This document shows, piece by piece, positions 1 to 12,100 of a stretch of DNA of 64,000 nucleotides. Within the stretch, counting starts at the first letter, position 1. Each line of letters starts with the position of its first letter. The stretch covers positions 13,205,866-13,269,865 of the forward strand of contig OY741264.1 of assembly GCA_963514095.1 (NCBI GenBank), in the 5' to 3' direction. The translations under genes and the position numbers were made by a program. Below the pieces are notes generated by a model. That model was not told the origin of the DNA. It saw only the letters and a list, made by a program, of their open reading frames with translations, and made no database searches. The stretch is from Eutrigla gurnardus (lineage: Eukaryota; Chordata; Actinopteri; Perciformes; Triglidae).

Positions 1-649
1 ATTTGTAAATTGATCCGGTCTGTGTTATGGTCATTTGCCTAAAATGTCCGCACCACTTCTGTCACTAGATGGCAGCCTAGGATATAAATACAGAGTACAG
101 GAAACAAAATAAATGCACAGAAATATACCAAGAGAAGCTGAAAAGACAAAAGATGCAGAACTGTTGCCTTTGAGCAACAGACGAGAGAGGAGGAAGAGGG
201 GAATCAAATAGAAACAGGAGAAGACGTGGAGAAGGATAAGAGAAGGAAATATTCCACATAAGAAGTTCTTTGCAGAGTGTTTTGATAGGAACCAGTGGAG
301 TCATGTAAGCAACCATCAACTGTTTAAAGAAGTGGACGTAGTCATCGATGACATCACCTGTTGGGTTGTGGGCTATGGTTTTGAATTAGGAGCAACCATA
401 TACGGTTCTGAAAAGTAGAGCCATGGCTTTTCTTTCTTATTCTTATTGTTAGTGGTGGATTACTGGCGAGTGCAACGACGCCAACCGCACTCACACTACA
501 GCACCAATACATGAGACTCAGCCGCCCGGTAGCCTCAGTGGGGAGGCCAGGAGGGAGAACCCTCCTACAGAGCAGGGAGAGTTAAAAAAATACAATCTGC
601 ACTTCTACTTAGTATACTTTTGACACTTCTGATTATCATTGATTTTGTA
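1..649. other. Gene-free sequence downstream of fgf4, left edge
   Basis: No exon or recognisable repeat. The 80-aa minus frame (77-319) is low-complexity and hydrophobic, without family features. Confidence 0.6.
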
Positions 650-1137
650 TCTTATGCTGCCTTCCAGGCACAATTTTTAGTCTGTAAATTATGACTTCAA
701 GTCACGTCACATGACTTGGTAGCATTCCAGGCAAGTCAGCTAGGCTACCTAACGTTAACGTTAGCAAGCGCTAGCTGATACTAGCGATTTCTTGTCTGCG
801 ACATATTTTGGGCTTGATTTGATAAACATAACCTGTAGTAGTCCACAATTGTATGTGTATTGTTTTGATTACAATGTGCAGATTTACTTTACGTTGCCTA
901 TTTATGTCTGTTTATGTATACTTTCTTACCGTTAGTCACCAGCGTCTGTAGAGCATCAACAGGGGCAACCACTGTTGTTTATGTGTGTGTGAGACGTCAA
1001 AAACTGTAACTGGGAGTACAATGATCTGGTACAAGTTCACGGGTAGTGAGTTACGGGTTTGACTGCCATTCCAGGGCACTTTCACTGATAGAAGGTCGTG
1101 AAATCATGGGTTACGGGTTACCTGGAACGCACCATTA
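650..1137. mobile_element. Possible miniature DNA transposon with diverged inverted ends
   Basis: The left end (tgctgccttccaggcacaat) and the reverse complement of the right end (tggtgcgttccaggtaaccc) share TTCCAGG at the same offset. A second inverted TTCCAGG pair lies inside (724 and 1069). The layout fits an old inverted-repeat MITE; superfamily unknown. Confidence 0.4.
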
Positions 1138-2399
1138 GACCTTTACAGTTCAAAATGTATTTATCATTTAAATGCATGAAAGCAACACTTTAGAAAACTG
1201 TAGTGCAACAAAAACACCAATGATAACCAAGTGCACAAGTGCTTTGATATCAAACTGCATTCTAAATATAGTTGTAATCCATTTTTATTGTCAGTGTAAT
1301 CCACTCAGAATAACCGTTGACAGAACGGGTACATTTCAAGTTTAGAAATACCTTTCTCCAGCAGAGGACAGTGTTGATACTTCAACGAAACAGTCGACCT
1401 TTAAAACAACAGCGTTGGGTTTCCTAAACAGCTTCCTTAATAATGTTCATGAAGAATAAACAAAAAGAACTATGAAGTAAATATTTGTTCCTTTTTGTTG
1501 TGATGGCTTTAAAGATAAAGCTGTTTGTGTCTGTTGTACACGAACAACAGTAACAACAGTAACAACAGTGCAGGCAAGCAACAAATCACATATTAGACTA
1601 AATATTTCTGTATGCCTCGGTATAAAATGAATATTACAGTCATATACTTACTCTTTCACACCTCAGTCGATTGTGAAAACTTTTTTACAATATAGTTTTT
1701 TATTTATTTCATAAAATGATGGTAGTTTTTTACAAGCAGTTGAAAATGTGCATCAGATCAGCGTGATGGAAACACACTTTGTAACTTTGAATTGGAAGAG
1801 AACATCATAATCAATGTTCATGTTTATATCTGCCATCTTTCCTTCTGTGTTTTGTTAAAAAAAATGTGAAAGAAACGGGAGATCAATGTGGAATAGAACA
1901 ATCTTGGTTGTAGGTGTGTTGGTGTTTCAGAGCAACACGAAGTAATGAGCAGAATCTTCACCAGCGAAGTGTCTCATCAGGATTTGATAGTATGTTTGCA
2001 TGCTGACGAAGGATATTTGCAATCATATATTATCCTGAAGGTTTCTGTTAACATTCAGCAGCCAGTAAAAATTTCAGTTGTCAACCTTTAATCCCCTGAG
2101 ACGAAGAAGAGGAAAACTGAGGAAAGAGGAAACCTCCAAACTGCCAAATAGCCATCCTTTATGTTCTTAATAAAAACACTAATAAATTTGATTGTAAGCC
2201 ATCCAACATAAACTGCAACCACACCAAGATATGACAACTACAATGTGAAATGCAAAGAAATGTGATTTGCATCTAAAATCACATTTCTTTAAAACATCTT
2301 CATTTCACGCCTGTTATTTTTGGTTTATGAGCCACGGTTTGTGTTTCTGAGTTTGATCTTCAGGATGAATTAACAAATGTTCTTCTATTGCTCTGATAA
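1138..2399. other. Gene-free AT-rich stretch
   Basis: I see no exon, tandem array or recognised repeat apart from a short aacaacagt triplication at 1543-1570. Confidence 0.6.
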
Positions 2400-2830
2400 A
2401 CTGTCAGACTTTTCTGTGTAATAAATATAAATGTTCATTTAGTAGATTATGGCCCCATTTAGAGTCAGATAGAGCACAAAGCGGGGGATGCTTTAGGGCA
2501 GGGCTACCTCGCTGCCGTAGAGTTGCTACCACGGCTTTGCCACCACGGCGTCACTGTGACCAATGCAGCTAACTTTGTTAGCAGCTTCACACCAGAATCC
2601 AGATGGATCCAGATCCAGTAAGGTTGCTGCTTGGGGTGCCGCACTGGGTTTGTCAGATCCACCTGTCACTCCTCGATAGTCCAAATATGGTCGCGTCCTT
2701 TCCTGCAATCATGATGACAAAAATTCCAAGATGATGACGGTCAAAATTCCAAACTTGAGGCTTCAAACCGGTGATGTCACCATGACGATATCCACTTCTT
2801 CTATACAATGTATGGGTTGACAGCTGTGAG
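2400..2830. repeat. Dispersed repeat family B (and adjoining module A fragment), copy 1
   Basis: 2565-2790 (ctaactttgttagcagcttc, then cacaccagaatccagatgg) matches 57484-57700 directly and 27975-28190 in reverse complement. The preceding 2430-2520 (gggatgctttagggcagggc) resembles the reverse complement of part of 51120-51250. Both modules look like abundant teleost interspersed repeats whose class I cannot name. Small frames here are translations of the repeat. Confidence 0.75.
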
Positions 2831-5507
2831 CAGCAGGTGTCCTGTCAGACAGGTGGTGAGGACATTTGAATGGTGCCAGTAAGCAGCTGATTTGCCTCTG
2901 GACCCGACACGTGCACACATAGATCAGATCAGGACTGCAGCCCCTCCTTTCCCTAGAGTGCCTTTTTCTGCATGGGATTTTATTCTTTGTGATAGACAGA
3001 TACATTCTTTTAGTTTGTGCACAGCCTGTCCTGTCCACAGAAATATCGATTGAATCAAAATATCAGGTGCTCCCTGACGATAACCTCCCTCCCTCCCTCC
3101 CTTCTGGATCACTGTGTGGGGGCACACACAAGCCGGACACCAGTAAACTGCTGTTTAAACACTTCTCTGTGTTGGCACCGACATGGTTAACTTTCTCTGT
3201 GTGTTTCCTACCACAGGTGTGTGTTTGGCTTTCGTGCAGAGTGGCTAGCTTGAGTCTGGTTTACAGTCTTTGACTTTAGTCATTCTGTCATTCTTTCAGG
3301 CTGTCTGAGTGTCGGCTGCAGCTGAATGGAGGTTCAGAAAGGCCTCTGTTAAGAAGCTATGTGGACACCTGTCATAGTGCATCACATACACCAAAGCAGC
3401 AGGCAGACAGACTGGAAGGAAAATATAGAATTGCAAAGCAAATGTTAGCTGACGAAATTCACACCAGAGAATCCCACTATATTTGTATTGGGTGAAAACC
3501 TGCAAGATTTTGATTTATACCTGATCTATCCTCTTCATGGCTGATCAGCCTAAGACATCGCAATTTTAACCATTTAAAGGCAGAGCAGGTTATTTGGAAA
3601 AACCAGACACTTTGACTTTGAACACATTGCCGATCAGAAACAGTCTGACAAAGTTATGTTCAAAGCCGCTCCCCCAGAACACCAAATGAGTGCTCCAGAT
3701 CTGCAGAGTGCAACCAGGAAGTATTGACAGACGGGCAGGTTTTAACAGTCCTGCAACGGCCACAGGTGATATTTTTTTCTCTGTCAGAGCATTTAATGTA
3801 TTCATTGCTATCGTTATGTTACGAGGATTACTGATAATGTAACAGAAAGTGTTTCTGAATAGAATCACCTACTCAACCTTTAAGTTCCCTTAAAGTCTCT
3901 TTAAATGGGTAGTTAAGCCATCCCACAGGCCAAAGACATACAGGATGGGGATAGGTTTGTTGATGACTATGTCAGTCCTGTGATAGACTGGTTACCTGTA
4001 TGTCTACATGTCGGTCCTGTGATAGACTGGCCTGTAAATCTCTTATGCTAACAGCTAACGGGACGTATCCAGGATATCAAACTGAGTCAGCGGTGAAAAC
4101 TGGTTCAAAAGATAAAGCCAGAAACGCTGCAGATCACAGTGTGAAAGTGAACCACCACATCACAAGTGCTTCACTCACATTTTTATTATAAGTGTCTGAC
4201 AACATTATGGAAAGTGACACAGACAGACCTATTTATTAAATGTCAAATTCTCTTTGTTTAACCAGAAACAGCAGCAGTGACATACATATATTTAGTGGAA
4301 AAATGTACTGCATGATTAAAGACAATCTTATTACAAATATGCAGATAACAACACACCTTACATTTACAGAATCATAATTTTATCAAATTTGACTCAAGCC
4401 ATGTGCACAGCACATACAGTGTAACATTTTATCGGGCCCTGTATAAAACTACACGACAGCTGATAAAAGTTGTTAATACAAAATTGTCATAAGACCACAG
4501 GACTCAGAATTATAGATAGAACAGTATCATATCGTCATTTCACAGAAGAAAATCCTTTCCCTAAATGCAGATGTCAGTTAGAAAGAAATGTATCAACAGT
4601 TTAGCGTTCATACATCAATGTGTCGGAACCAGTTTGAGCAATTAAATCCCATCACGTCTGTGATTCTGGCTTAATGAAGTGTGTTTAAAGATTCCCTGAT
4701 ATGCATCCAATTTCACCGCAAAACCATTCACACACATTACAAAAAAACATTAATTCTCAACTCTAGCCACGAATAGTATTTTTTGTATTGATGTCCAGGT
4801 TTGTTTCTCAGGTTTTTCTCTCACTTGTGCTTATTAGAAAAAAGGACATTTTAAATGGAGGTATGGTTCATTCCTGCACCATGTTTTTTTTTTAGGCTTA
4901 CTCAACATTTAATATCCACGAGCTCTGGACGTTGCATAGTCACATGGATGCGTTAAGGTTGTGTGTCCACCACAAAAAAAAGGGTCCGACTCCATTTTCC
5001 ATTGGCAGTGTTTTTGTGCAGTGACATGTATCCCTATATATTATCATTTTGTCACAATTTCAAAACCTGCTGGCCTTCAGTAGAAAGTAGTTTCAGTCAG
5101 AACATATTTTTTGTGGATTATCCAGAGGGAAAGGGATGCTGCTTTTAGTGTTTCAAGGAGGTGGTCTTAGAAGACGATCTCTCAAAAAGGTGTCCACGAG
5201 AATCCAAGTGTATCTGGCTCCACATGGTCACCGTCAACCTGCATGTGGATGTGAACCATTTGGCCGGTGTAACACAAAGTCACAAATTGACCTGAGAAGA
5301 AAGACATTGGCTTTGGTTGGACTGTAGCTGAATAACCAAATGAGCAGCTGGCGTAGAGGACTGGCCCCGGGTCAGTGACAGGGGCCTCTACTACTCTAAA
5401 CATGAAGCCCGCCATGCAAAGCAGTGACACCGGAGAACACAGCTCTGAGCCGCAGACACACCAGTATACCTGCATGCATCACTGCGGACCAGCTGGAGAC
5501 TGTAACG
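2831..5507. other. Gene-free stretch with short repeat fragments
   Basis: 3895-4035 is a diverged reverse-complement fragment of the repeat at 36838-37190 (catacaggatggggatagg, tcctgtgatagactgg). 4905-5030 shares ggatgcgttaaggttgtgtg and tccaccac wording with 25380-25470. No exon recognised. Confidence 0.5.
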
Positions 5508-5652
5508 AGAGCTGGGATCGGACCAGAATTCTGGGACCGAACCAGAGAGCTGGGACCGACCGGATCAGAGAGCTGGGACCGGACCAGAAAGCTGGGACCG
5601 AACCAGAGAGCTGGGAACGACCGGATCAGAGAGCTGGGACCGGACCAGCAGA
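5508..5652. repeat. Minisatellite, 19-23 bp units
   Basis: Seven or eight tandem units with core agctgggaccg follow a higher-order pattern of agagctgggaccggaccag (19 bp), aaagctgggaccgaaccag (19 bp) and a longer unit containing gaccggatcag (23 bp). Frames of 97-105 aa across it on both strands are repeat translations. Confidence 0.9.
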
Positions 5653-6059
5653 CAGTCTCACATGTATCTGTCTCACAGCAGTTTGTCACTAAATTGAATG
5701 TAATGGTGTCGTGCTGAGCAACATGAATTGTCCATTTTTTCCGTATTGCTCAGCGTGACTTCTTTTTGTCGGGTCAATTGGGACGACATTATGCTCGACA
5801 CAAAAGAAACTCTTGAACTCTCTTATTGTGGTGTTGTTGGACCTCCCAGGCTGGTGTCATGGTGGTGTAGCACTCTCAGCTTAACACAAGGGGAACAGGG
5901 TCTGAAACCGGGTTCGGGTCAGCCTTCTGTGTAACATAGGTTTTCTCTGGGTACTTTGGACCCCAACCCGAATCCCCCCACTGTCAAAAGACATGCAAGT
6001 TGGGTTATTGATGACTCAAAATTCCACGTTGGTGTGAATGCTTGTCTGTCTCCCCCAAT

Positions 6060-6305
6060 GTACCTCTGAACCTTCAGAGACAGAGCATTCAGTGTGACAG
6101 CCCCCACCCTCTGGAACGCTCTCCCCAGTAATCCGAAACAATATCTTTTCACCACAGCCTTCAACCTACCCTAACCCTGTCACCTCAGTTTGTTTTTCTG
6201 TCTGTTTGTTGTCTGTTTGAATTGTTTTTGTTTTTTGTGTAAAGCATTCTTGGGTTTCATGAAAGGCACTATATGAATTCAAGTTGTTATTATTATTGTT
6301 ATTGT
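6060..6305 (+). mobile_element. Non-LTR retrotransposon 3' end (truncated)
   Basis: A degenerate C-terminal reading frame (RDRAFSVTAPTLWNALPS) is followed by the 3' tail gtaaagcattcttgggtttc, tgaaaggcactatatgaatt and (TTA)n. This is a very common LINE ending in fish. Only about 250 bp remains, a 5'-truncated insertion. Confidence 0.8.
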
Positions 6306-6606
6306 CCCTATGTATCCGTGTCAGTCCTGTATTAGACTGGACATCGGACCAGGTGTAGCCTAGCCTTCGGACCAGGTGTAGACTGGCCATCGGTCCAGGT
6401 GTAGCCTGGGATTGGCTCCAGATAGCGGATGGCTAGCTCTCCACGTGGTGTCATGTGGATGCGTTTCATTCATGTGTGCTAATTAACTTTCCATTGATAT
6501 TGATTTCATGCTGAGCGACACAATAAAAAAGAAACATTTGTGTCCCTGTCTCCCAGTGAGACTGAACTGGTGTCTCCCAGTGAGACTGAACTGGTGTCTC
6601 CCAGCA
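6306..6606. repeat. Repeat fragment and short 24-bp tandem
   Basis: 6310-6425 holds diverged pieces of the 36838-37190 repeat family in reverse orientation (agactggccatcggtccagg, gggattggctccaga). At 6546-6605 a 24-bp unit (tgtctcccagtgagactgaa ctgg) is repeated 2.5 times. Confidence 0.6.
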
Positions 6607-8958
6607 CTGAGCCTGCAGCTCCACATACATGCTGGTTTGTAAGAATCACAGCCTAAATCCACTATAGCAAACGTTTGCATGATATTTGCTTGAGCTATTT
6701 GCAACTGAATACGTAGCGTGTGCGTTCTGCTCTCATGCATCATCGCTTCCATTGAAGACACTCACTTAACACAGGAAGCAGCACAATCCCAGACAGGAGT
6801 TGGGCTGGTTGTCGTTGGTGGAATGTTGAAACAGAGATTTTAAACCTCTGAGAGAAAAGACTGAATGAGGAAACAGGAGAGCGTAGCAAAGAACAGAAAA
6901 CCGAATCCAGGTAGAACGGCACCAGTTCTTTTTTAAACCGGCTCGTTGATGACGCGAGCCAATCGAACGTACCTCACACCCTCAGACAGCAACGTACACC
7001 CGGCTTAGTTGGTTTAAAACCGTCCTCCCCCAGAAAGGAATACCAGCACCTTCAGTTACTTAGAGGTTATATTTACAAAATATATAAAGAAAATATAGGG
7101 TTACTGGCCCAAGCATATAGTACAGTCCAACAGCTGTCTGTAAATATTTCTCCCATGATTATCCTTTCTAAAAGTAAATCACGGGGTAAAGATAGCCGGA
7201 ACGTGACAAGGCGCAACTAGGACAACATGGCCACCAGATCTGGACTGCAGAGACTCACAGAGGGACAGAGAGAAGGTTGAGTAAGTGGTTTAGTAAAAGA
7301 GAGGACAAACAATGTGAAACTGGTTGTACCGTAACTGTGCCAAACTTTGTATCCTGAACAAAATGATCTTATTTTATCCTGAGTGTGTTGTTGTTCAAGG
7401 AAATAACTGGACGGAAATGCACTTAGTGCATGACAGTGATGTACAGCCTGAGAAACGGCGTTCAAACTGATGGAAGATTGTGCTTCAACATACTAAGATC
7501 CTTAAAGAAATAGTTTGATAGAGATGAGAATATATTGATTTGCTTTCTTACTAGTCGTGCTCTCCAGCCCGGTCTCATGAAATTAAATGCAATCTATTGT
7601 TTTCATGTACACGGACATGAATTACATGTTTTTGTTGTTGCTCAGCATGAAAACGATGTCGATGGTGAATTAGGTTAATGTATCATGGTGGACACATGCA
7701 TTACATGCATTCATATCACTATGCAACGTCCACAGCTACTGACCTAGTATTAAGAAGGGGTGTGGGATGGGTAACACTGGTTTTGGAAGTGAACCTAATG
7801 TTCCTTTATGTTGTCTAACCCTAACTGTATGTAGTTAGCCCAAGTATCACGTTGTTGCTAAATCTAACTAAGTGGTTTTGTAGTGTATTCCGACAGAAAC
7901 ACAAAAATGTGGTTCAGGCACGAACAACACTGAAATTGAAAACATTTGTTGGAAAGTCGTGCTGAGTGACATGAAACCCCTCGCTGAAAATATCGGTAGA
8001 TTTGAATTCCGTGACTATTTCACAAACTGCTGTATGGATTAAACCGATTAGATATAACGTGTCTAATAGTCGTTTTGAACTTCTGGTAGGTGATTTTGTG
8101 ATTTTGATCTCAGTAACGGGCAGTGGCGGTGTTTCGTTGCTTATGAATTAGTTTGTAAAAGTAAGACTGCTATATATTATTTCAAAAGATACATAGAATC
8201 ACGTTAAGTGAAGGCAAACATGACGAGGTGAAGGACATTTTCTAGGGGAGACATAATGGTCCGGAGACACGTTGCTGTCCTGATCCAAACCCAGCAGGCT
8301 GACTTCCTTCTACTGGACCAACACACAGAACACGACACAAAGAATAATCCTGTTCCACGGTCAGGGCTACAGTTTCAGCACTTTGACCTCGCCTTTAAAC
8401 TCCCAAATTCCCCACTTAAATAATATCACAGAAGATGCCGCAGTCTTATAGGTCTGACTGAGACAGCAGAAAAGTTCAGAGTTCATACCCCCTACAGATC
8501 TATAAACAGAGCAGGGGAGGTTGTGGGCGGTTTTCAACTCCCCCCCTCTCTCTCTCTTGCAGTAAGATGATACTATTTCAATTAGGCTCCAGTGCCACAC
8601 AAAGAAGCTGGAGTATTTGGCAATCAGTGCTTCTTCTGATACCAAACACACCTCACTCTTTGATGTTAGTCTAAGACTCAAAAAGCTCCTGTTTTGTAGA
8701 AAAAAAAGAAACATCTCTGTGCACTGCTGAGGAATTTCCAATCAGTGCAAACATCCGAGTACAGGACTCCGTTTAGTAGCAGCAAATGTGAGATAATTTA
8801 GAAAATAAACACATACATAATGTGTTTGATCCCCCCCGCCACACACACACAGTGAACCCCACCTAGAAAATACAAGAGTCAAACATAAATAAAAAAACAC
8901 AAATATATACAAAGTGAAAGAAATATGATACACTTGCATAATTAAAGTGCATCATGGT
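6607..8958. other. Gene-free stretch downstream of fgf4
   Basis: No exon seen. 7780-7930 belongs to a dispersed repeat with wording like ctaactaagtggttttgtag that recurs at 49320-49470 and 60905-61060. Part of the region near 8980 is probably fgf4 3' UTR; a polyadenylation signal was not located. The 124-aa minus frame (8367-8741) is unrecognised and has no neighbour support. Confidence 0.5.
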
Positions 8959-8980
8959 CCCCCCCCCCCCCCCCCCCCCC
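8959..8980. repeat. 22-bp poly-C (poly-G in fgf4 transcript sense)
   Basis: An uninterrupted run of 22 C on the plus strand lies 33 bp past the fgf4 stop codon. In the fgf4 transcript it would be a G22 tract at the very start of the 3' UTR. Tract length may be affected by assembly or sequencing error. Confidence 0.9.
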
Positions 8981-9013
8981 TCCATATTGAGGTGAAGTCT
9001 ATTTATGAGGCCA

Positions 9014-9190
9014 CTAGATTCTTGGCAAGAAATGTGTCACCGTCATGGCGGGTGACACTCGGTTTCCTCTTTTTGTTTTGCCATTCTTACTGAGGCCGAT
9101 GAACATCCTCGGGTAGGCCACCGACTCGTAGGCGTTGTAGTTGTTGGCCAGCAGCGTATCTCTGAACTTACACTCGTGGCCGTAGTGTAA
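9014..9190 (-). CDS. fgf4: fgf4 coding exon 3 (aa 131-188 and stop)
   Basis: The acceptor is TCTTCCAG before 9190. The exon reads from LHYGHECKF through NNYNAYES and GLSKNGKTKRGNRVSP to THFLPRI and a TAG at 9016-9014. Cys137 and the basic heparin-binding loop are present. The open frame continues upstream into the intron (to 9316), but that part is not FGF-like. Confidence 0.96.
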   Translation of the reverse strand, partial: LHYGHECKFRDTLLANNYNAYESVAYPRMFIGLSKNGKTKRGNRVSPAMTVTHFLPRI

Positions 9191-12100
9191 CTGGAAGAGA
9201 AAAGAGGCAGAGACACTGATTGTTTGAAGGCAGAGACAAAACAACGATTTCATGAGTTCAAGTCTGTATTGTTCCTTGTGATTACTATCAAACAATTGCT
9301 TTATTTCTGACCACACACTATTGTACAGCCACTGTGTCAGTCAGAGATTGTCAAAGAGTGAATGATGAGAGTGAGACAGGACTCTGCTCTGACTGCACTA
9401 CTTCCTCTCAGCAAGGGGAATGATAGGAAATGTTGGTTTACACTGCTCAAATGAAATGAAGGGAACACTTAAATCACACATCAGATCTTGATGAACTAAT
9501 GATTCAAGTCAGGGCCGGTTCTTGGCGTTAGTCCATCGGCAGCCACCGAGGGCCAAGAATGTCAGGACAAGCAAAATATGCCACTAGTATAATTGATTTA
9601 ATTGTTGTTACAGTAACAACATTATCAACAAAACATACGTTTCATACAATAATAAACATATTGCGCCCCTTGAACTGTCATGATGTGGAATAGCAATACA
9701 GCTAATGCTAGATAGTGATGCTACAATAGCTGCTAAACTGATACAGATGAAATGATATGAATGTGACGCCAGCAGCAGCGATCGGGATAACTACTCCTTT
9801 CTAGAGGGTAACGTGTTGTGCTGAAACCAATACCAATATAAGTGATCATGGCTAACGCTATATCCACAGATTCCACTTGTCCTAATCGTCCTGTTGCAGT
9901 CATGAGGGGGATTACGAGTTTTTGTGACATAAAGCCAGAATATTAGAAAATTATTGATCCAAACCTGCTGACCCAACGATACTAATGTTACTAGTAGTTT
10001 GTCCGTCTCTGCAGCCACATGTTTTTGATGGTAATAGGTTAATATTACAGTAAATCAGCCATTTTTTGCTGTTGACACCGTAGATCCAATTCCTACCAAA
10101 TTTTCTGTGGATCACTACTAGACCAGGCTGATCAAAAAGTAATTCAAGGTTTTGTATAGTCTTGTTGCATATATTATATTATCCAATGAAAATCAAAGGG
10201 TGGTACTCTGGAAATCAATACTCATAACTCCATAACCATTGGGCCAATCACAAAAGTTTGTACATGGAGACTTTGAATGCGAAATTGGCTCTATAGAGCC
10301 TCTTTAAACTATCCAAAGTAAAAGCCCCCAACTTAAGCTTTGATGTAGCTGTATGACAATTTGGAAGTATATGGATAATGCTGAGATGTTCTCTTGGACC
10401 CATGCCCTAAACACACCAGGAAGTGAGCCATTTTGAATTTAATTCCAAACATCACGAAACTTGCAACACACAGTATGTCAACATATCTGCAAGTTAGTCC
10501 CACCCCCGACTCTCTAGCTCCTCCCATTTTCATAACACATCAACCACATCGTTTTACTCAGCAGAGTCTTACTGATTGACTGGTGTGGGCTATCCCCGCC
10601 CCCTTCAGCTTTGCCACGCCCACTTGCACTACTCATCAACCGTTTGATGCAAACTTTTGTGTGAGGCATCAACGAACTCAGCTGAGTTTTCTCTTTGCAT
10701 TGTGCTCGACCGCTTGTACGACATGTGTGGGAGTACTGGCGAAGGCCTACTCATCGCTGCTCGCAGCTTTCATTTTTATCATTGAATGTTACAGTTACTC
10801 CGACCTTATTACAAATTAAATATAGGTCTCAGTCAATATTAAATTGAGTTTATTTGTCCAGTAAAATGACACAAAGGACGCAGGTCAAGCAACATCCAGC
10901 TCTCCAGCTACATCCAGTCAAACAGCAGCAGGTGACTTCTGTATGTTACAGCTGTATAGTCACTATAGTTACTAATGTCAATATGGCCAGACACATAATT
11001 AATATAAGACTGCAACCAGCTACATCTATTCAAGTTGATACACATTAAAGCTAAAATAATTTATTCCCATCAAAAAATAATCCAAACTTAGATTCTTTAC
11101 CTGTTTTTCATTCAGAGGTGTTTATTCCCTGGTGTGTGGTAATCTATGAATCACTGTGTATCTTTCCTAAATTCATTTGAACTTTATTTGCATGGATGCT
11201 TGGATTTGCCTGCAGGTGAAGTAACAACATGCACAACATACAGTGCTGCTTCTTTACAACCTGCAGACGACCCGTCAACAGAAACGTAATCCTGCAGCAG
11301 GTGTGTGCATGATGCAACATCATTATTGTGATTTATTCACTCACTCTGTGATCCAAGATTTGTTTGTTTGAGAACTAATTTGGTCTTGAAACCATTGAAA
11401 GAGTGAGCAGTGGCATTTGGGGGACATGAGGACCAGTCAATGTCATCAAAGCCTTCATCAGCAACTGTAAACACACCCTGGCCACATATGGCCGGGCTAG
11501 TCCTGCACCAGGAGGAAACCAGGGCCCACTGCACCACGAGGAACCCAGGGTCCACTGCACCAGGAGGAACCCAGGGTCAACTGCACCACAAGGAACCCAG
11601 GGTCCATGAAGGTCTGTGTGACCCTCCAAGGATATGCCTCCACAGACCATCACAGACCCACCACCAAACCAGTCTGCTGGGTGATGTTACAGCAGCATCA
11701 TGTTCACCTCAGTGTCTCCAGACTCTTTCAGCCTGTCACATGGTCTCAGTGTGAACCTGCTCTCATCTGTGAAGAGAACGGGGACCAATGATGGAGCTGC
11801 CAATTCTGGTGTTCTCTGGTGAATGCCAATGGAGCTGCACGTGCTGGACTATGAGACCAGATCCCACTAGAGGACCAGGGGCCCTCATTCCACCCTTATG
11901 GAGTCTGTTTCTGACAGTTTAGTCAGAAAAATGAACACCGAGCTGGAGGTCTTGTTGTAGGACTCCTGCTGCTGGGTTGATGCCCTTCTACGGCCCTGTC
12001 CAGCTCTCAATGTGTACTGGCCGGTCTCATGGTCCTTCTCCAGGCTCTTGAGACTGTGCTGGGAGACACAGCAAACCTTCTTGCAACCTCAGATATCGAT

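Noticed and set aside
5375..5717. Repetitive 97-105 aa proteins with an RELGP-type motif
   Set aside because: All three frames of a 19-23 bp minisatellite are open; it is not a coding repeat.
8367..8741. 124-aa minus frame as an extra fgf4 exon or fgf19 exon
   Set aside because: No FGF trefoil motifs, and fgf4 already ends with FLPRI and a stop at 9014.
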